DNA of 64,000 nt from contig NZ_CP059896.1 of NCBI RefSeq assembly GCF_014126615.1, forward strand, positions 3,517,001 to 3,581,000. Direction: 5' to 3'. This DNA is from Ciceribacter thiooxidans (lineage in GTDB: Bacteria; Pseudomonadota; Alphaproteobacteria; Rhizobiales; Rhizobiaceae). A program made the translations under genes and the position numbers. Below are positions 19,069 to 29,870 of this stretch, piece by piece. Under the pieces are notes generated by a model that saw only the letters and a program-made list of their open reading frames with translations, did not search any database and was not told the DNA's origin. Each line of letters opens with the position of its first letter. Positions within the stretch are counted from its first letter, which is position 1.

Positions 19069-20745
19069 ATGCGATTCACGGAACGCCAAAGGCTGGTTTA
19101 TCTTTACCTCCGTGAAGCCTGGAGACGGATTTCCCGGCAAATTGCGATCGGGCACATCTCAGCTCTGCGCTTTGCAGGTTCGGGATCAGGTCGCCTGATC
19201 GTCGCACCCACTGACCTCAGGATCGTCGATCCGTTCGTGGCCGAAGAAATCCTCGTGCGGCGCTTTCCCCTTGCGGGCAAGATTCTGGACGCGGGTGACC
19301 GGTCGCCCTTCGAATTCGAACCACCTTCACAGTTGTTTGCAGTTCGTCTGCATTCCTTCGCGTGGCTCAGGCACGTACGCGCAGACAAATCACCAGGCGC
19401 CTGCGCCAATGCTCGCGCCATAGTTGATGACTGGATTCGATCCCACGGCACCCGCATTGGCGGACTTTCGTGGGACGCGGACGTAATCTCGCAGCGTGTC
19501 ATTTCTTGGTTATCGCATTCTCCGGTTGTCCTGCAGGACGCTGAAGCCGGCTTCTACCGACGTTTCCTAGGCAATCTCGCCTTTCAGATCCGCTATCTCA
19601 ACCAAATCGCTGATCATGTACCGGATGGGCTGCCGAGACTGAGAGTCCGGATTGCCCTCGCAATGGCTTCCATTTGCATGCAGATGCGAGGCATTTCCGT
19701 TCGCCGGGCGGCCCGACATCTCGACCGCGAGCTCGACCGGCAGATTCTCCCGGACGGCGGCCACATTTCGCGTAATCCGAACGTGGCCGTCGAACTCTTG
19801 TTCGATCTCCTGCCACTGCGCCAGACCTATATTAATCTTGGCCACGAAATACCAGTAAAGCTCATTCCGGCCGTCGACAGGATGTACCCTGCGGTACGCT
19901 TCTTTCGGCACGGCAGCGGTGATCTCGCTCTCTTCAACGGCGCAACCTCGATTCTCGCCAACGAGCTGATGTCCGTACTGCGCTACGACGAGACCGCTGG
20001 GCAACCCTTCAAGTCGCTGCCACATTCGCAGTACCACAGGCTCGCCGGTGGCTCGGCGGTAATCCTGGTCGACACCGGTTATCCGCGATCCACCGAGCTG
20101 TCGAAGACAGCCCATGCGGGCTGTCTCTCCTTCGAGCTTTCCTCCGGACGCCATCGCCTCATCGTCAACAGCGGTTCTCCCCGATTCGCGGGCGAGAGGC
20201 TGCGCCAGCTCGCGCGAACCACCGCCGCGCATTCCACCGTTTCGGTCAGTGAGACCTCTTCGGCGACGATTTCGCGTTCTCCCTTTCTCGGTCCTCTGAT
20301 GATATCGGGCGTAACCGCGGTCGAGGTCACACGACAAACGGCAGCCGACGGCAGTGACCGGCTTTGCGCCCGTCACAACGGCTATCTTGTCAATTTCGGC
20401 CTCTGGCATGAGCGGGAACTACGGCTGAACGAGGCGGGCACGAAGGTCGCGGGGCGTGATCGCTTTCTGATGGTGAATGGCGAGCCACTACAAAGCGCGC
20501 CGCCTCCTGAAAGTGTTGCCCGCTTCCACATCCATCCGGCGGTGCATCTCGAACAGGTGGACGATCGTGTTGTTCATCTGATCGCTCCGGATGGCGAGAT
20601 CTGGATGTTCTCCGTTCCGACAGGTGAGGTGGTTATCAGCGAGGACGTCTTCTTTGCCGATGCTTCGGGCGCACGTGCCTCCGAACAGCTCGAAATCGTC
20701 TTTGACGGCCCGGAAATCCGCTGGTTTCTCACCCATAAGGCTTAG
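19069..20745 (+). CDS. heparinase II/III family protein
   Basis: Protein of about 558 residues with a helical N-terminal half ([29 protein letters not shown]) and a C-terminal beta-rich Hepar_II_III-like domain ([38 protein letters not shown]). The family contains polysaccharide lyases, but this cytosolic-looking version without a signal peptide is common as a rhizobial core gene of unknown substrate. I placed the start at ATG 19069 ([18 protein letters not shown]); the in-frame ATG at 18979 would add 30 residues of unlike composition. It sits between rsmB and purH, each separated by about 100-160 bp. Confidence 0.85.
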   Translation: MRFTERQRLVYLYLREAWRRISRQIAIGHISALRFAGSGSGRLIVAPTDLRIVDPFVAEEILVRRFPLAGKILDAGDRSPFEFEPPSQLFAVRLHSFAWLRHVRADKSPGACANARAIVDDWIRSHGTRIGGLSWDADVISQRVISWLSHSPVVLQDAEAGFYRRFLGNLAFQIRYLNQIADHVPDGLPRLRVRIALAMASICMQMRGISVRRAARHLDRELDRQILPDGGHISRNPNVAVELLFDLLPLRQTYINLGHEIPVKLIPAVDRMYPAVRFFRHGSGDLALFNGATSILANELMSVLRYDETAGQPFKSLPHSQYHRLAGGSAVILVDTGYPRSTELSKTAHAGCLSFELSSGRHRLIVNSGSPRFAGERLRQLARTTAAHSTVSVSETSSATISRSPFLGPLMISGVTAVEVTRQTAADGSDRLCARHNGYLVNFGLWHERELRLNEAGTKVAGRDRFLMVNGEPLQSAPPPESVARFHIHPAVHLEQVDDRVVHLIAPDGEIWMFSVPTGEVVISEDVFFADASGARASEQLEIVFDGPEIRWFLTHKA

Positions 20746-20840
20746 GCCAGTTTCCTCTCGTTGCGAGCTATGCTAGGCGGCTGCCACACATGTTATTTTC
20801 CGCGCTGCCGCAGCACGCCCATCAGAATGGAGCAAAAACC

Positions 20841-22457
20841 ATGGCCGTCGTTTCCAAGAAAATACCCGCTCCCGACCGGGTCAAAATCCAATCTGCCCTT
20901 CTCTCGGTCTCAGACAAGACCGGCATCGTCGATCTGGCCCGAGCGCTGAACGCGATGGGTGTACGACTTCTGTCAACCGGCGGTACTCACAAGGCGATTG
21001 CGGGTGCCGGCCTGCCGGTGACCGACGTCTCCGACGTCACCGAATTTCCGGAAATCATGGACGGACGAGTGAAGACGCTTCATCCGCGTGTCCATGGCGG
21101 TCTTCTCGCGATCCGCGACGACGTCGAGCACCAGCAGGCGATGCAGGAGCACGGTATTGATGCCATCGATCTCGCCGTCATCAATCTCTATCCGTTCGAG
21201 GAGGTTCGAGCCGCTGGAGGGGATTATCCGACGACCGTCGAGAACATCGATATCGGCGGCCCGGCGATGATCCGCGCGTCCGCGAAGAACCACGCTTATG
21301 TAACAATCGTAACCGATCCTGCGGATTACGAGCCTCTGCTTGCGGCGCTCACGTCCGACGATTGCCAGACAACCTATGCCCTTCGCCAGCAGTTCGCAGC
21401 GAAGGCATTCGCGCGGACGGCCGCCTACGATACGATGATCTCCAACTGGTTTGCCGATGCTCTTTCGATCGATGTTCCGGTGTATCGCACGATCGGCGGC
21501 GTTCTGAAGGAGAAGATGCGCTACGGCGAAAATCCGCATCAAAGTGCGGCATTCTACGTCACCGGTGACGATCGCCCGGGCGTCGCGAATGCTACCCTGC
21601 TACAGGGCAAGCAGCTCTCCTATAACAACATCAACGACACCGACGCGGCATTCGAGCTGGTGGCTGAGTTTGCGCCCGAAAACGGGCCGGCCTGCGCAAT
21701 CATCAAGCACGCCAATCCCTGCGGCGTCGCAACCGGGCCGACGCTCGTCGATGCCTACAAGCGCGCCCTCGCCTGCGATTCCGTTTCTGCCTTCGGCGGC
21801 ATCATCGCACTCAACCAGACACTCGACGCCGCGACCGCTGAAGAGATCGTCAAGCTCTTCACCGAGGTGATCATTGCGCCCGATGTCACTGAAGAAGCCA
21901 AGGCAATCATCGCCCGGAAAGCAAACCTTCGCCTCCTGACGACGGGTTGCCTCCCCGATCCGCGAGCGGCTGGCATCACGGCGAAGACCGTTTCCGGCGG
22001 GTTGCTGGTCCAGTCTCGCGACAATGTCGTCGTCGAAGATCTAGACCTTCGTGTCGTCACCAAGCGCGCGCCGACGCCGACCGAACTCGAGGACATGAAA
22101 TTCGCGTTCAAGATCGCCAAGCACGTGAAGTCGAACGCGGTGATCTACGCCAAAGATGGGCAGACAGCGGGTATCGGCGCAGGCCAGATGAGTCGTGTCG
22201 ATTCTGCGCGCATCGCCGCAATGAAGGCGCAAGACGCCGCCACGGCACTGGGCCTCGCACAGCCTTTGACGAGGGGTTCGGCGGTTGCCTCGGAAGCCTT
22301 CTATCCCTTTGCCGATGGTTTGCTCGCTGCCATCGCCGCAGGTGCGACGGCTGTTATCCAGCCGGGCGGCTCGATGCGCGATGAGGAAGTGATCGCGGCG
22401 GCTGACGAACATGACGTAGCGATGGTATTCACCGGCATTCGGCACTTCCGCCACTGA
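20841..22457 (+). CDS. purH: bifunctional AICAR formyltransferase / IMP cyclohydrolase
   Basis: Catalyses the last two steps of IMP synthesis. The 538-residue product has an N-terminal IMP cyclohydrolase (MGS-like) domain with [15 protein letters not shown] and [11 protein letters not shown], followed by the AICAR transformylase domain with [12 protein letters not shown], the catalytic Lys-His pair in [11 protein letters not shown], and the C-terminal [12 protein letters not shown] 20841 ([14 protein letters not shown]) is preceded by GGAG; an in-frame ATG at 20790 is discounted. A rho-independent terminator follows at 22483. Confidence 0.98.
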   Translation: MAVVSKKIPAPDRVKIQSALLSVSDKTGIVDLARALNAMGVRLLSTGGTHKAIAGAGLPVTDVSDVTEFPEIMDGRVKTLHPRVHGGLLAIRDDVEHQQAMQEHGIDAIDLAVINLYPFEEVRAAGGDYPTTVENIDIGGPAMIRASAKNHAYVTIVTDPADYEPLLAALTSDDCQTTYALRQQFAAKAFARTAAYDTMISNWFADALSIDVPVYRTIGGVLKEKMRYGENPHQSAAFYVTGDDRPGVANATLLQGKQLSYNNINDTDAAFELVAEFAPENGPACAIIKHANPCGVATGPTLVDAYKRALACDSVSAFGGIIALNQTLDAATAEEIVKLFTEVIIAPDVTEEAKAIIARKANLRLLTTGCLPDPRAAGITAKTVSGGLLVQSRDNVVVEDLDLRVVTKRAPTPTELEDMKFAFKIAKHVKSNAVIYAKDGQTAGIGAGQMSRVDSARIAAMKAQDAATALGLAQPLTRGSAVASEAFYPFADGLLAAIAAGATAVIQPGGSMRDEEVIAAADEHDVAMVFTGIRHFRH

Positions 22458-22482
22458 TCATGGCAGCCCTGTTGCCTTCTTG

Positions 22483-22516
22483 GAGCCCGGTTTCGGCCGG
22501 GCTCTGTCTATTTTTG
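22483..22516 (+). terminator. intrinsic terminator of purH
   Basis: GAGCCCGG (22483-22490) pairs with CCGGGCTC (22497-22504) around a 6-nt loop and a T-run follows (TTTTT at about 22511). It overlaps the 3' end of the convergent MFS gene. Confidence 0.8.
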
Positions 22517-23914
22517 GCTCGTCGTGGGACTACTGACAGCCGGGTAAGGCGTGGCAAGCAACACGACAAAACCGCCCCCCAGGTAGATGAGAATGCTCGC
22601 CATCCCGACACGTGGTGAGCCGGTCCAATAGGTCAGCATCGAGAAGCTCAGGGTGGCCATAAAACTCGTGACGCGTCCGGACAGTGCATAAATGCCGAAG
22701 TAGCGCCCCGCTTCCTTCGGGGGAACACTGCGGGCGAGGTAAGAACGCGACGAAGCCTGAACGGGGCCGAAGGCTAGCCCGATAAGAACACCGAACAGGA
22801 TATAGGTCTTCTCCGCGGCTGTTCCGAAAATACCGGGTGTGGACATCGCGGAGAGGTCGATGATGCCAAAGAACGTGTAGCCCGGGCCGGTCGAGATGAT
22901 GCCGAACGTAGCGACGATCAGCAGAACCAGGCTGAGAAGCACTGTGAACTTCGAGCCGAACCGCCGGTCGATCGAACCGGCTACCAGACAGCCGAAGATC
23001 GCGACGACATTTAGAATTATGCCGTAGAGCCCGATTTCCATCGTCGACCACTGGAACATTGCCGCCGCAAAGACGCCGCCCAGCACCAACAGGCCGTTCA
23101 CACCGTCCTGGTAGATCATGCGCCCGATCAGGAAGCGCGCGAGACCGGCTCTCGCCCTCAGTTCACCAAGCGTGTTGCCGAGTTCGCTCAAGCCGGTTCT
23201 CACGGCTTCGCGGAATGGTTTGCCCTTGGTCGCGTCCGGGGTGAAGAAGAACATCGGCAGGATGAAAACGAAATACCAGAGAGCCGATATCGGTCCCGTG
23301 ATGCGCGCATCCTCGCCGGTAACCGGGTCCAGTCCGAAAAGTGGCGGTCGGCCGATCAGTGTCATTCCTGTCTCCGGGTTCGCCGCAAGCAGCGTCACCA
23401 CAGCGATGAGAACGATGATCCCGCCGAGATAGCCGAGACCCCAAGCGATATTGGAGATCCTGCCCACCGTCTGCGGCGTAACGAGACGAGGCATCATGGA
23501 GTCGTTGAAAACGACGGAGAATTCGGCCGACACCGTGGCGAGAATGATCAAAATGACTGGGACGATAACCGGCGAACCCGGGGCAGCGGTCCAGAGCAAG
23601 CTGAGACTGATGATCTTGATGACTGCGAAAAAGGCAATCCACGGCTTGCGGCTGCCCGACTGATCGGCAATCGATCCGAGGACAGGCGAGAGAATGGCGA
23701 TGATGACGGACGCGATCGTCGCCGTATTGCTCCACGTCGCTTGGGCGGAAACCGGGTCGGCGGTCATTCTCGAGACGAAGTAGGGTCCGAAGATGAATGT
23801 CGTAACCACTGTAAAAAAGGGCTGGGCTGCCCAATCGAACAGCATCCAGCCCAAAATTCCGCGGGCGGGCACCTCTGCGGTTCCCGCTGCCGACATCTCC
23901 GTTTCAACCGTCAC
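22508..23914 (-). CDS. MFS transporter, UMF1 (Atg22-like) family
   Basis: Integral membrane protein of about 468 residues with roughly 12 hydrophobic segments. The N-terminal GWMLFDWAAQPFF matches the GW.LYDWA..(A/P)F signature of UMF1/Atg22-type major facilitators, and GSIADQSGSRKPWIA fits the cytoplasmic loop 2-3 motif. Members are suspected effluxers of amino acids or other small solutes, but the substrate is unknown. Start choice is open: TTG 23917, GTG 23914 (with GGGGAAGAG upstream) or ATG 23896. It is convergent with purH; upstream gdh is transcribed in the same direction, stopping about 30 nt before it. Confidence 0.85.
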   Translation of the reverse strand: MTVETEMSAAGTAEVPARGILGWMLFDWAAQPFFTVVTTFIFGPYFVSRMTADPVSAQATWSNTATIASVIIAILSPVLGSIADQSGSRKPWIAFFAVIKIISLSLLWTAAPGSPVIVPVILIILATVSAEFSVVFNDSMMPRLVTPQTVGRISNIAWGLGYLGGIIVLIAVVTLLAANPETGMTLIGRPPLFGLDPVTGEDARITGPISALWYFVFILPMFFFTPDATKGKPFREAVRTGLSELGNTLGELRARAGLARFLIGRMIYQDGVNGLLVLGGVFAAAMFQWSTMEIGLYGIILNVVAIFGCLVAGSIDRRFGSKFTVLLSLVLLIVATFGIISTGPGYTFFGIIDLSAMSTPGIFGTAAEKTYILFGVLIGLAFGPVQASSRSYLARSVPPKEAGRYFGIYALSGRVTSFMATLSFSMLTYWTGSPRVGMASILIYLGGGFVVLLATPYPAVSSPTTSQK

Positions 23915-23947
23915 CAAACTCTTCCCCGAATGTTTCGGGGGAGAGTG

Positions 23948-26900
23948 TCACCTTGTCTTTCCGTGCGCAAGATCGGTGAGAAGACCCGCGGCAACTGCGA
24001 TTTTCGAAAGGCTGGGGTCGCCGCTCTCCGTGATCGCAACCAGCTCGGTGACAAGTCGATCAATGCGCTGTTGATCGGCCTGGCGCCACGCGGCGATCGG
24101 GTCCCTTTCCTTCGCGTAACGCGACAGCGCTTCGGCCACGATGTCGCGCCTTGCCGCACCGATCTGATGGATGCTGCGGGTCAGCGACAGGCTCTCGTAA
24201 TGATCGGTCGTGGCGACACGGTTCGCCGCTGCGAGGACCCGTTCGATGCTGAAGGCCGCCGAGGCCGCGAAGTAGCTGCTGACCGTGCGTGCGATTGTTG
24301 CGCCCGTTCGCCCTGCAATTTGCATGACCTCCGGCACCAACAACAGGACCGACAGGCGAACGACGTCGCCGGCAATATCCTCCGGTGCTCCTGCCTGCAC
24401 GAGCTCGGCGACTTCCTTGTCGAGCCTTTGACGCAGGTCTTCGGGCAGCGCAGTCCCAAACGACTGCTTCAACGATTTGACGGACGACTTGAGGCGGGCA
24501 AGCGCTTCGGTGATCGTGCCAGCGGAAAGGCCTGTTTCGACGAGCAGACGTGATACGCCGGTATAAACGTCTTCTACGGCTGCGTAGAGCCTGTTCTGCA
24601 GTTCTCCCGGTACCTTCGCATCCAAAGCATCGATGCGCGCCCACAGATCCGTCAGGTCGAGACCATCCCTGACAAGCAGCGCCGCCTTCACCACATCGGC
24701 CGGAAGAACACCGGTCGCATCTGCTGTGGTGACGACAAAGCCCGGACCTCCGCGATTGATCACGTGATTGGCCAGTACGGTGGCAATGATCTCCCTGTGC
24801 AGACGGTGGCCGGCGATCTCTGCCGCAAAGGTCTTGCGCATCTTGGCAGGAAAATAGTTGAAGAGCGTTGTCGCGCAGTACGGGTCATCCGGCAGCTCCG
24901 AGGCCACCAGTGAGTCGAAGAGAACGATCTTGGCATAGGAGAGCAGAACTCCGATCTCGGGCCGGGTCAATGCCTTTCCTTCGGCATAGCGTTCGGCGAG
25001 CGCATTGTCGTCGGGCAGGGTTTCGACCTTGCGATTGAGCCGTCCCGCTGCCTCGAGCGAGGCCATTAAGCGACTCAGTTCTTCCCGGTTGCGAACGCCC
25101 TTTCGCTCCGTCAGCGAGATCGCCAACGGCTGCAAGTAGTTGTTGCGCAGAACGAGGGAAGCGACTTCATCGGTCATCTCGGCGAGCAACTTGTCGCGCT
25201 TTGCCATAGTGAGACGATCTTCCGCCACCGCTGGCGCCAACGCGATCTTGATGTTGACCTCGACGTCGGAGGAATTCACGCCTGCCGAATTATCGATCGC
25301 GTCCGAATTCAGGCGCCCGCCGCTGAGAGCGTAGGAAATCCGCCCGCGCTGGGTCACACCGAGGTTTGCCCCTTCGCCGATAACCCTGGCGCGAACTTCG
25401 TTTCCGTTCACGCGGATCGCGTCGTTGGTCCGGTCGCCGACCTCCGCGTCCGTTTCCCCCGCGGCCTTGATGTACGTACCGATGCCTCCGAACCAGAGAA
25501 GATCGACAGGTGCCTTCAGGATCGCCGTCATGATTTCGAAGGGTGTTGCGGTCGTTTTTTCGAGGCCGATCACTTCGGCCGCTTCCGCCGTCAGGTCTAC
25601 GGATTTGACCGTGCGGGAAATGATCATCGCGCCTTTTGAAAGTGCCTTGCGATCGTAATCCTGCCAGCTCGACCGCGGCAGGGCGAACAGCCGTTTGCGC
25701 TCGGCAAAGGAAAGGTCTGTATCCGGATTCGGATCAATAAAGATGTCGCGGTGGTCGAATGCTGCAACGAGGCGGATCTTTTCGGAGAGCAACATTCCGT
25801 TGCCGAAAACGTCACCTGACATATCGCCAACGCCTGCGACCGTGAACGGCGTCGTCTGTATGTCGAGGTTCATCTCGTGGAAATGCCGCTTGACCGCTTC
25901 CCAGGCGCCCCGTGCGGTGATGCCCATCTTCTTGTGGTCGTAACCCGCGGAGCCGCCCGATGCGAATGCATCGTCCAGCCAGAAACCGGCCGCGCGTGCA
26001 AGGGCGTTTGCCGTATCGGAGAAGGTTGCCGTGCCTTTGTCGGCGGCAACGACGAAGTAGGGGTCGTCGTCGTCAAGCCGTACCGTGTCGTCCGGCGGTA
26101 CGATCTGTCCACCCTGAATATTGTCGGTGATCGACAGCAGCGTTGTGACGTAGGTCTTGTAGGCTTCCTTGCCTGCGTTCAGATATTCGTCGCGGCTTCC
26201 GCTCGCCGGGAGCTGTTTGGGGAAGAAGCCACCCTTGGCACCCACCGGCACGATAACGGCGTTCTTGACTTGCTGGGCCTTTACGAGCCCCAGTACCTCC
26301 GTTCGGTAGTCCTGCGCGCGGTCGGACCAGCGCAGCCCGCCACGTGCGACCTTGCCGAACCTGAGGTGGACGCCCTCCACTTCGACGCCATAGACGAAGA
26401 TCTCGCGGAACGGGCGCGGTTCCGGCAACCCCTCCAAACGCTGGGGGTCGAACTTGAACGCGAGCATCGCGCGAGGCTCGCCATGTAAGGTCTTCTGGAA
26501 GAAATTCGTCCTGAGCGTCGCGTCCACCGCATTCAGATAGCGGCGAAGAATGCGGTCTTCATCAATGCTGGGCACGGCAACGAGCGCATCCAGCAGCTCC
26601 TGTCGGCTGTCATTGACTTTCCGCTGTCGGCTCTTTTCGCTGAGAGCGGGATTGAAGATGTCACGGAACAGCCTGAAGATCGACGCGGCGATCTGCGGAT
26701 ACTTGTTCAGCGTTTCGGCAATGTGGTTTTGCGAATAGACGATTCCGCACTGGCGGAGATACGCTGCATAGGCGCGTAGGACCGTGACCTCTCGGGCAGT
26801 CAGCCCCGCGGTCATGACCAGACGGTTGAAGTTATCGTTGCCGATGGTGCCGGTGAAGGCACTGACGAACGCGTCCTCCAGCAGTTTTCCATCACGATCG

Positions 26901-28732
26901 ATGTCGAATGCTCCGCCGCCCCGGACTTCCAGCTCCATGTCGTGCAATACGACGAGGTTACGACTCTCCGCCGCTGAGACATGGATGTCGAAGGTACGTT
27001 CACTGATGACACTGAAGCCTAGGTTCTCGAGAAGTGGTACGCGCCGCGACAGCGGCAGATGTTCTCCGGCATGAAAAATCTTGAGATAGAGGAGGCTTCC
27101 TTTCTCCGACGCTTGGGTATGGAAGCCGATACTGACAGGCTGGCCCTCGAGGCAGGCGTTGATGTGCCGCAGATCAGCCACCGCTTCTTCGGGAGTAAAG
27201 GCCTCCTGATACGCTTGGGTGACGGTAAGCGCCGGAGCGCTCGATCCCGCGAGGACCGCAAAGCGATCCGCCCAGCGCGCGGTGATCGCGCGGACCTCTT
27301 CCTCAAGCCGTGCTTGCGGTATACGGGGCGTTTTGCCTTCGTTGCGGCCGATGATGATATGGACGCGCGCGACCCCACCTTCCGGGAAGGCCGGATAGTA
27401 GGCCGAGACATGGCCCTGATAGGCGTCCTTGAAGTAGTTTCCGATCTTTTCGCGTACGAGAGAATTGTAGTCCTCTCGAGGAACGTAGACGATGAGGGAG
27501 ACGAACCGATCGAAATGGTCGATGCGCGGCAGGACGCGGACTCTCGGGCGCTCCGAAAGATCGTTGATTTGTTCGCAGAAGCGGGCGAGCAACTCTGCGT
27601 CGATCTGGAAAAGGTCGTCGCGGGGATAGGACTCGAGCGTGTTCTGCAACATGCGGCCGGAATGGCTTTGCGGGTCAAATCCGAAGTATTCGACCACTTT
27701 CTCGACCTTGGCTCGCAGCAACGGAATCTGGCTTACCGAGCGGGTATAGGCGGTGGCGGTGAAGAGGCCGACGATGCGAAGCTCCCCCACCACTTTTCCG
27801 GACGCGTCGAAACGCTTCACGCCGACATAGTCCATGTACGCCCGCCGGTGCACAACAGACTTCACATTCGCCTTTGTGACGATGAGAAAATCCGGGCCCT
27901 GTAGAAATTCGAGGATCTCGGGTGTCGTCGTGACAGCTTGCTTGCCGTGACGGAGAACGAGAACCTCCGGATCCGCGAGGATGCCGAGACCGCGCCCCTT
28001 GCCACGCTCCAGTTTGGCGTCAGGACCGTCGCCCGTGTACACGTATTCGCGCATCCCGAGGAAGGTAAAATTGTCATTCCTGAGCCAATCGAGAAAGGCC
28101 AGCGCTTCGTCGCGCTCTGCTTGCCGACGGCCCGGCGCGACCTGCCTCACTTCTTCCATTGAGGTCTCCAGGATCGCAAGCATTGCCTGCCAGTCACTGG
28201 AAGCCATTCGGACCTGTTCGAGGACGAAAGCGAGGCGCTTTTTCAGCGCGTCGGCCTGTTCGTTCGTGAGCGGTGCAAGATGGAGTTGAATGTAGCTGAC
28301 GCGATGCGCTGGATCGGTCGGCTTGTCTGGCCGGAAGAGCTCGATGGTCCTGTCCGGCCCCGTCACCAGAATCGGGTGAATTGCGAGGAAGATGTCGCGA
28401 TGCAGGCTGGTAACCTCGCCCATCACAGAATCGTAGAGGAAGGGTTTGTTCCGATCGACGATCGAGAGCACGCTCGCCGGTGTACCGAAGTGCTCAACGC
28501 CGGGGACAGGCTGGATCGTGATCTTCGGTTCCTGCCCGTCCCAGGCTGCGACATCGTCTGCCGCTCGTACAGCCGAAGAAGCAAGCATCTGAGGCGTGTA
28601 GAGAGCGAGATCGTCGGCGCTCGCCCGGCCAAACAGAATATCGGGATCGATGAAATGCTTCCCCAGTTCCCCAAGCTGTTGGCGGGTCAGATCCCAATTG
28701 TGATCTCGCTTGGATTTCCTGCTTGCGACCAT
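23948..28732 (-). CDS. gdh: NAD-specific glutamate dehydrogenase, large (180 kDa class)
   Basis: Very long (1594 residues) NAD-dependent glutamate dehydrogenase of the L-180 class, which mainly deaminates glutamate to 2-oxoglutarate. The N-terminal about 700 residues form the ACT-like regulatory part; the catalytic core is recognisable at GKVARGGLRWSDRAQDYRTE and GGFFPKQLP, with the NAD-binding segment at VIGEGANLGVTQRGRI; a long helical C-terminal region follows. The frame is intact throughout. It is divergent from pdxY across about 170 bp that contains a triple GANTCGTGT cluster. Together with amtB-glnK at the right end of the window it covers nitrogen assimilation and glutamate catabolism. 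Confidence 0.95.
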   Translation of the reverse strand: MVASRKSKRDHNWDLTRQQLGELGKHFIDPDILFGRASADDLALYTPQMLASSAVRAADDVAAWDGQEPKITIQPVPGVEHFGTPASVLSIVDRNKPFLYDSVMGEVTSLHRDIFLAIHPILVTGPDRTIELFRPDKPTDPAHRVSYIQLHLAPLTNEQADALKKRLAFVLEQVRMASSDWQAMLAILETSMEEVRQVAPGRRQAERDEALAFLDWLRNDNFTFLGMREYVYTGDGPDAKLERGKGRGLGILADPEVLVLRHGKQAVTTTPEILEFLQGPDFLIVTKANVKSVVHRRAYMDYVGVKRFDASGKVVGELRIVGLFTATAYTRSVSQIPLLRAKVEKVVEYFGFDPQSHSGRMLQNTLESYPRDDLFQIDAELLARFCEQINDLSERPRVRVLPRIDHFDRFVSLIVYVPREDYNSLVREKIGNYFKDAYQGHVSAYYPAFPEGGVARVHIIIGRNEGKTPRIPQARLEEEVRAITARWADRFAVLAGSSAPALTVTQAYQEAFTPEEAVADLRHINACLEGQPVSIGFHTQASEKGSLLYLKIFHAGEHLPLSRRVPLLENLGFSVISERTFDIHVSAAESRNLVVLHDMELEVRGGGAFDIDRDGKLLEDAFVSAFTGTIGNDNFNRLVMTAGLTAREVTVLRAYAAYLRQCGIVYSQNHIAETLNKYPQIAASIFRLFRDIFNPALSEKSRQRKVNDSRQELLDALVAVPSIDEDRILRRYLNAVDATLRTNFFQKTLHGEPRAMLAFKFDPQRLEGLPEPRPFREIFVYGVEVEGVHLRFGKVARGGLRWSDRAQDYRTEVLGLVKAQQVKNAVIVPVGAKGGFFPKQLPASGSRDEYLNAGKEAYKTYVTTLLSITDNIQGGQIVPPDDTVRLDDDDPYFVVAADKGTATFSDTANALARAAGFWLDDAFASGGSAGYDHKKMGITARGAWEAVKRHFHEMNLDIQTTPFTVAGVGDMSGDVFGNGMLLSEKIRLVAAFDHRDIFIDPNPDTDLSFAERKRLFALPRSSWQDYDRKALSKGAMIISRTVKSVDLTAEAAEVIGLEKTTATPFEIMTAILKAPVDLLWFGGIGTYIKAAGETDAEVGDRTNDAIRVNGNEVRARVIGEGANLGVTQRGRISYALSGGRLNSDAIDNSAGVNSSDVEVNIKIALAPAVAEDRLTMAKRDKLLAEMTDEVASLVLRNNYLQPLAISLTERKGVRNREELSRLMASLEAAGRLNRKVETLPDDNALAERYAEGKALTRPEIGVLLSYAKIVLFDSLVASELPDDPYCATTLFNYFPAKMRKTFAAEIAGHRLHREIIATVLANHVINRGGPGFVVTTADATGVLPADVVKAALLVRDGLDLTDLWARIDALDAKVPGELQNRLYAAVEDVYTGVSRLLVETGLSAGTITEALARLKSSVKSLKQSFGTALPEDLRQRLDKEVAELVQAGAPEDIAGDVVRLSVLLLVPEVMQIAGRTGATIARTVSSYFAASAAFSIERVLAAANRVATTDHYESLSLTRSIHQIGAARRDIVAEALSRYAKERDPIAAWRQADQQRIDRLVTELVAITESGDPSLSKIAVAAGLLTDLAHGKTR

Positions 28733-28768
28733 TGAGCCTTTCCTCCCTTATGCTCCAGCCTACAACGT

Positions 28769-28820
28769 GACTCGTGTACGCGTGTTTAATACCGACTCGT
28801 GTAAAATTTCCACACGAATC
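28769..28820. promoter_or_regulatory. three GANTCGTGT motifs in the gdh-pdxY divergent promoter
   Basis: GACTCGTGT occurs at 28769-28777 and 28794-28802, and its inverted variant ACACGAATC (GATTCGTGT on the minus strand) at 28812-28820. Each contains a GANTC, the CcrM methylation target in alphaproteobacteria. The last two copies form an inverted repeat around AAAATTTCC. They lie 37-88 bp upstream of gdh and 84-135 bp upstream of pdxY. A shared regulator site or methylation-sensitive promoter is an inference. Confidence 0.5.
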
Positions 28821-28903
28821 CGGCATGAAATTAAAAACAACATCATGATTTTGCATTTTTGTGGCTATTAGACGACAAAAACCATGGGTGAGGGATGTCA
28901 GAC

Positions 28904-29785
28904 ATGAACAAAAGCCCGGCCGGCGCGGTGATTGTTATCTCCAGTCACGTGGTTCGGGGATCTGTCGGCAACCGTGCTGCCGTTTTTGCGCTGGAAACGC
29001 TCGGGCATCCGGTCTGGGCTGTGCCGACCGTCGTCCTGCCCTGGCATCCGGGACATGGAAGGGCGACGCGGCTTTCCTTTCCGGACGACGGCTTCGACAG
29101 CATGATCGAGGACCTGATCGACGCGCCGTGGACTTCTGAAGTGAGCGCTGTACTCACAGGCTACTTCGGAAGCGCTGCGCAGACCCGCTCCGTTGCACGC
29201 CTGATCACGACGCTTAAGGCGAGAAATCCCGACCTCCTTTATGTCTGCGATCCGGTGGTGGGGGATATAGGAGGTCTCTATGTTCCCGACGACACCGCCG
29301 AGGGAATCCGCGACAACCTGGTTCCGCTTGCGTCGATTGCAACGCCCAACCGGTACGAACTTGGCTGGATGGTGGGGAGCCCACTCGAAACCAATACGGA
29401 CATCATCGATGCGGCGCTGTCTCTCGGTCCGGCGCGAACGGTGGTGACGTCGGCGGTACCGATGATGGCGGGCGGGGTCGGTAACCTTCTGCTTTCCGGC
29501 CGGCACGCCCTGCTGGCTGAGCACCGATGGATCGACAACTCGCCGAATGGCTCGGGTGATCTTTTCGCCGCGGTCTTCCTTTCTCGCCTTCTCTCTGGGA
29601 TGCCCGACGAGCGCGCACTCCAACTGGCGACTGCGAGTGTTTACGAGATGCTGGCGCGGACGATGAAACGCGGGAGCGACGAGCTGACACTTGAAAGTGA
29701 TGCCTCGAGCCTAGTGTCGCCGATGGCGCTTGTTCAGGTTCGACGAATTATGCACCGTGCTTTAAAGCCCGCGTCTCCTTCGTGA
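28904..29785 (+). CDS. pdxY: pyridoxal kinase PdxY
   Basis: PfkB/ribokinase-superfamily kinase that phosphorylates pyridoxal to PLP in the salvage pathway. The 293-residue product has VVRGSVGNRAAVFALETLG (substrate-binding start), YVCDPVVGD and the C-terminal NGSGDLFAAVFL, the conserved anion-hole/catalytic Asp motif. I chose ATG 28904 because GAGGG lies 9 nt before it; ATG 28895, three codons upstream, directly abuts that sequence. It is divergent from gdh and about 85 bp before a carbonic anhydrase gene in the same direction. Confidence 0.93.
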   Translation: MNKSPAGAVIVISSHVVRGSVGNRAAVFALETLGHPVWAVPTVVLPWHPGHGRATRLSFPDDGFDSMIEDLIDAPWTSEVSAVLTGYFGSAAQTRSVARLITTLKARNPDLLYVCDPVVGDIGGLYVPDDTAEGIRDNLVPLASIATPNRYELGWMVGSPLETNTDIIDAALSLGPARTVVTSAVPMMAGGVGNLLLSGRHALLAEHRWIDNSPNGSGDLFAAVFLSRLLSGMPDERALQLATASVYEMLARTMKRGSDELTLESDASSLVSPMALVQVRRIMHRALKPASPS

Positions 29786-29870
29786 AAGACGGGAGAAAAC
29801 GGAACATCGACAACTCCTACAAGAATGTTGCGGGTGCGCATTGCATCTCATTTCAGAGCGCTATAATCCA

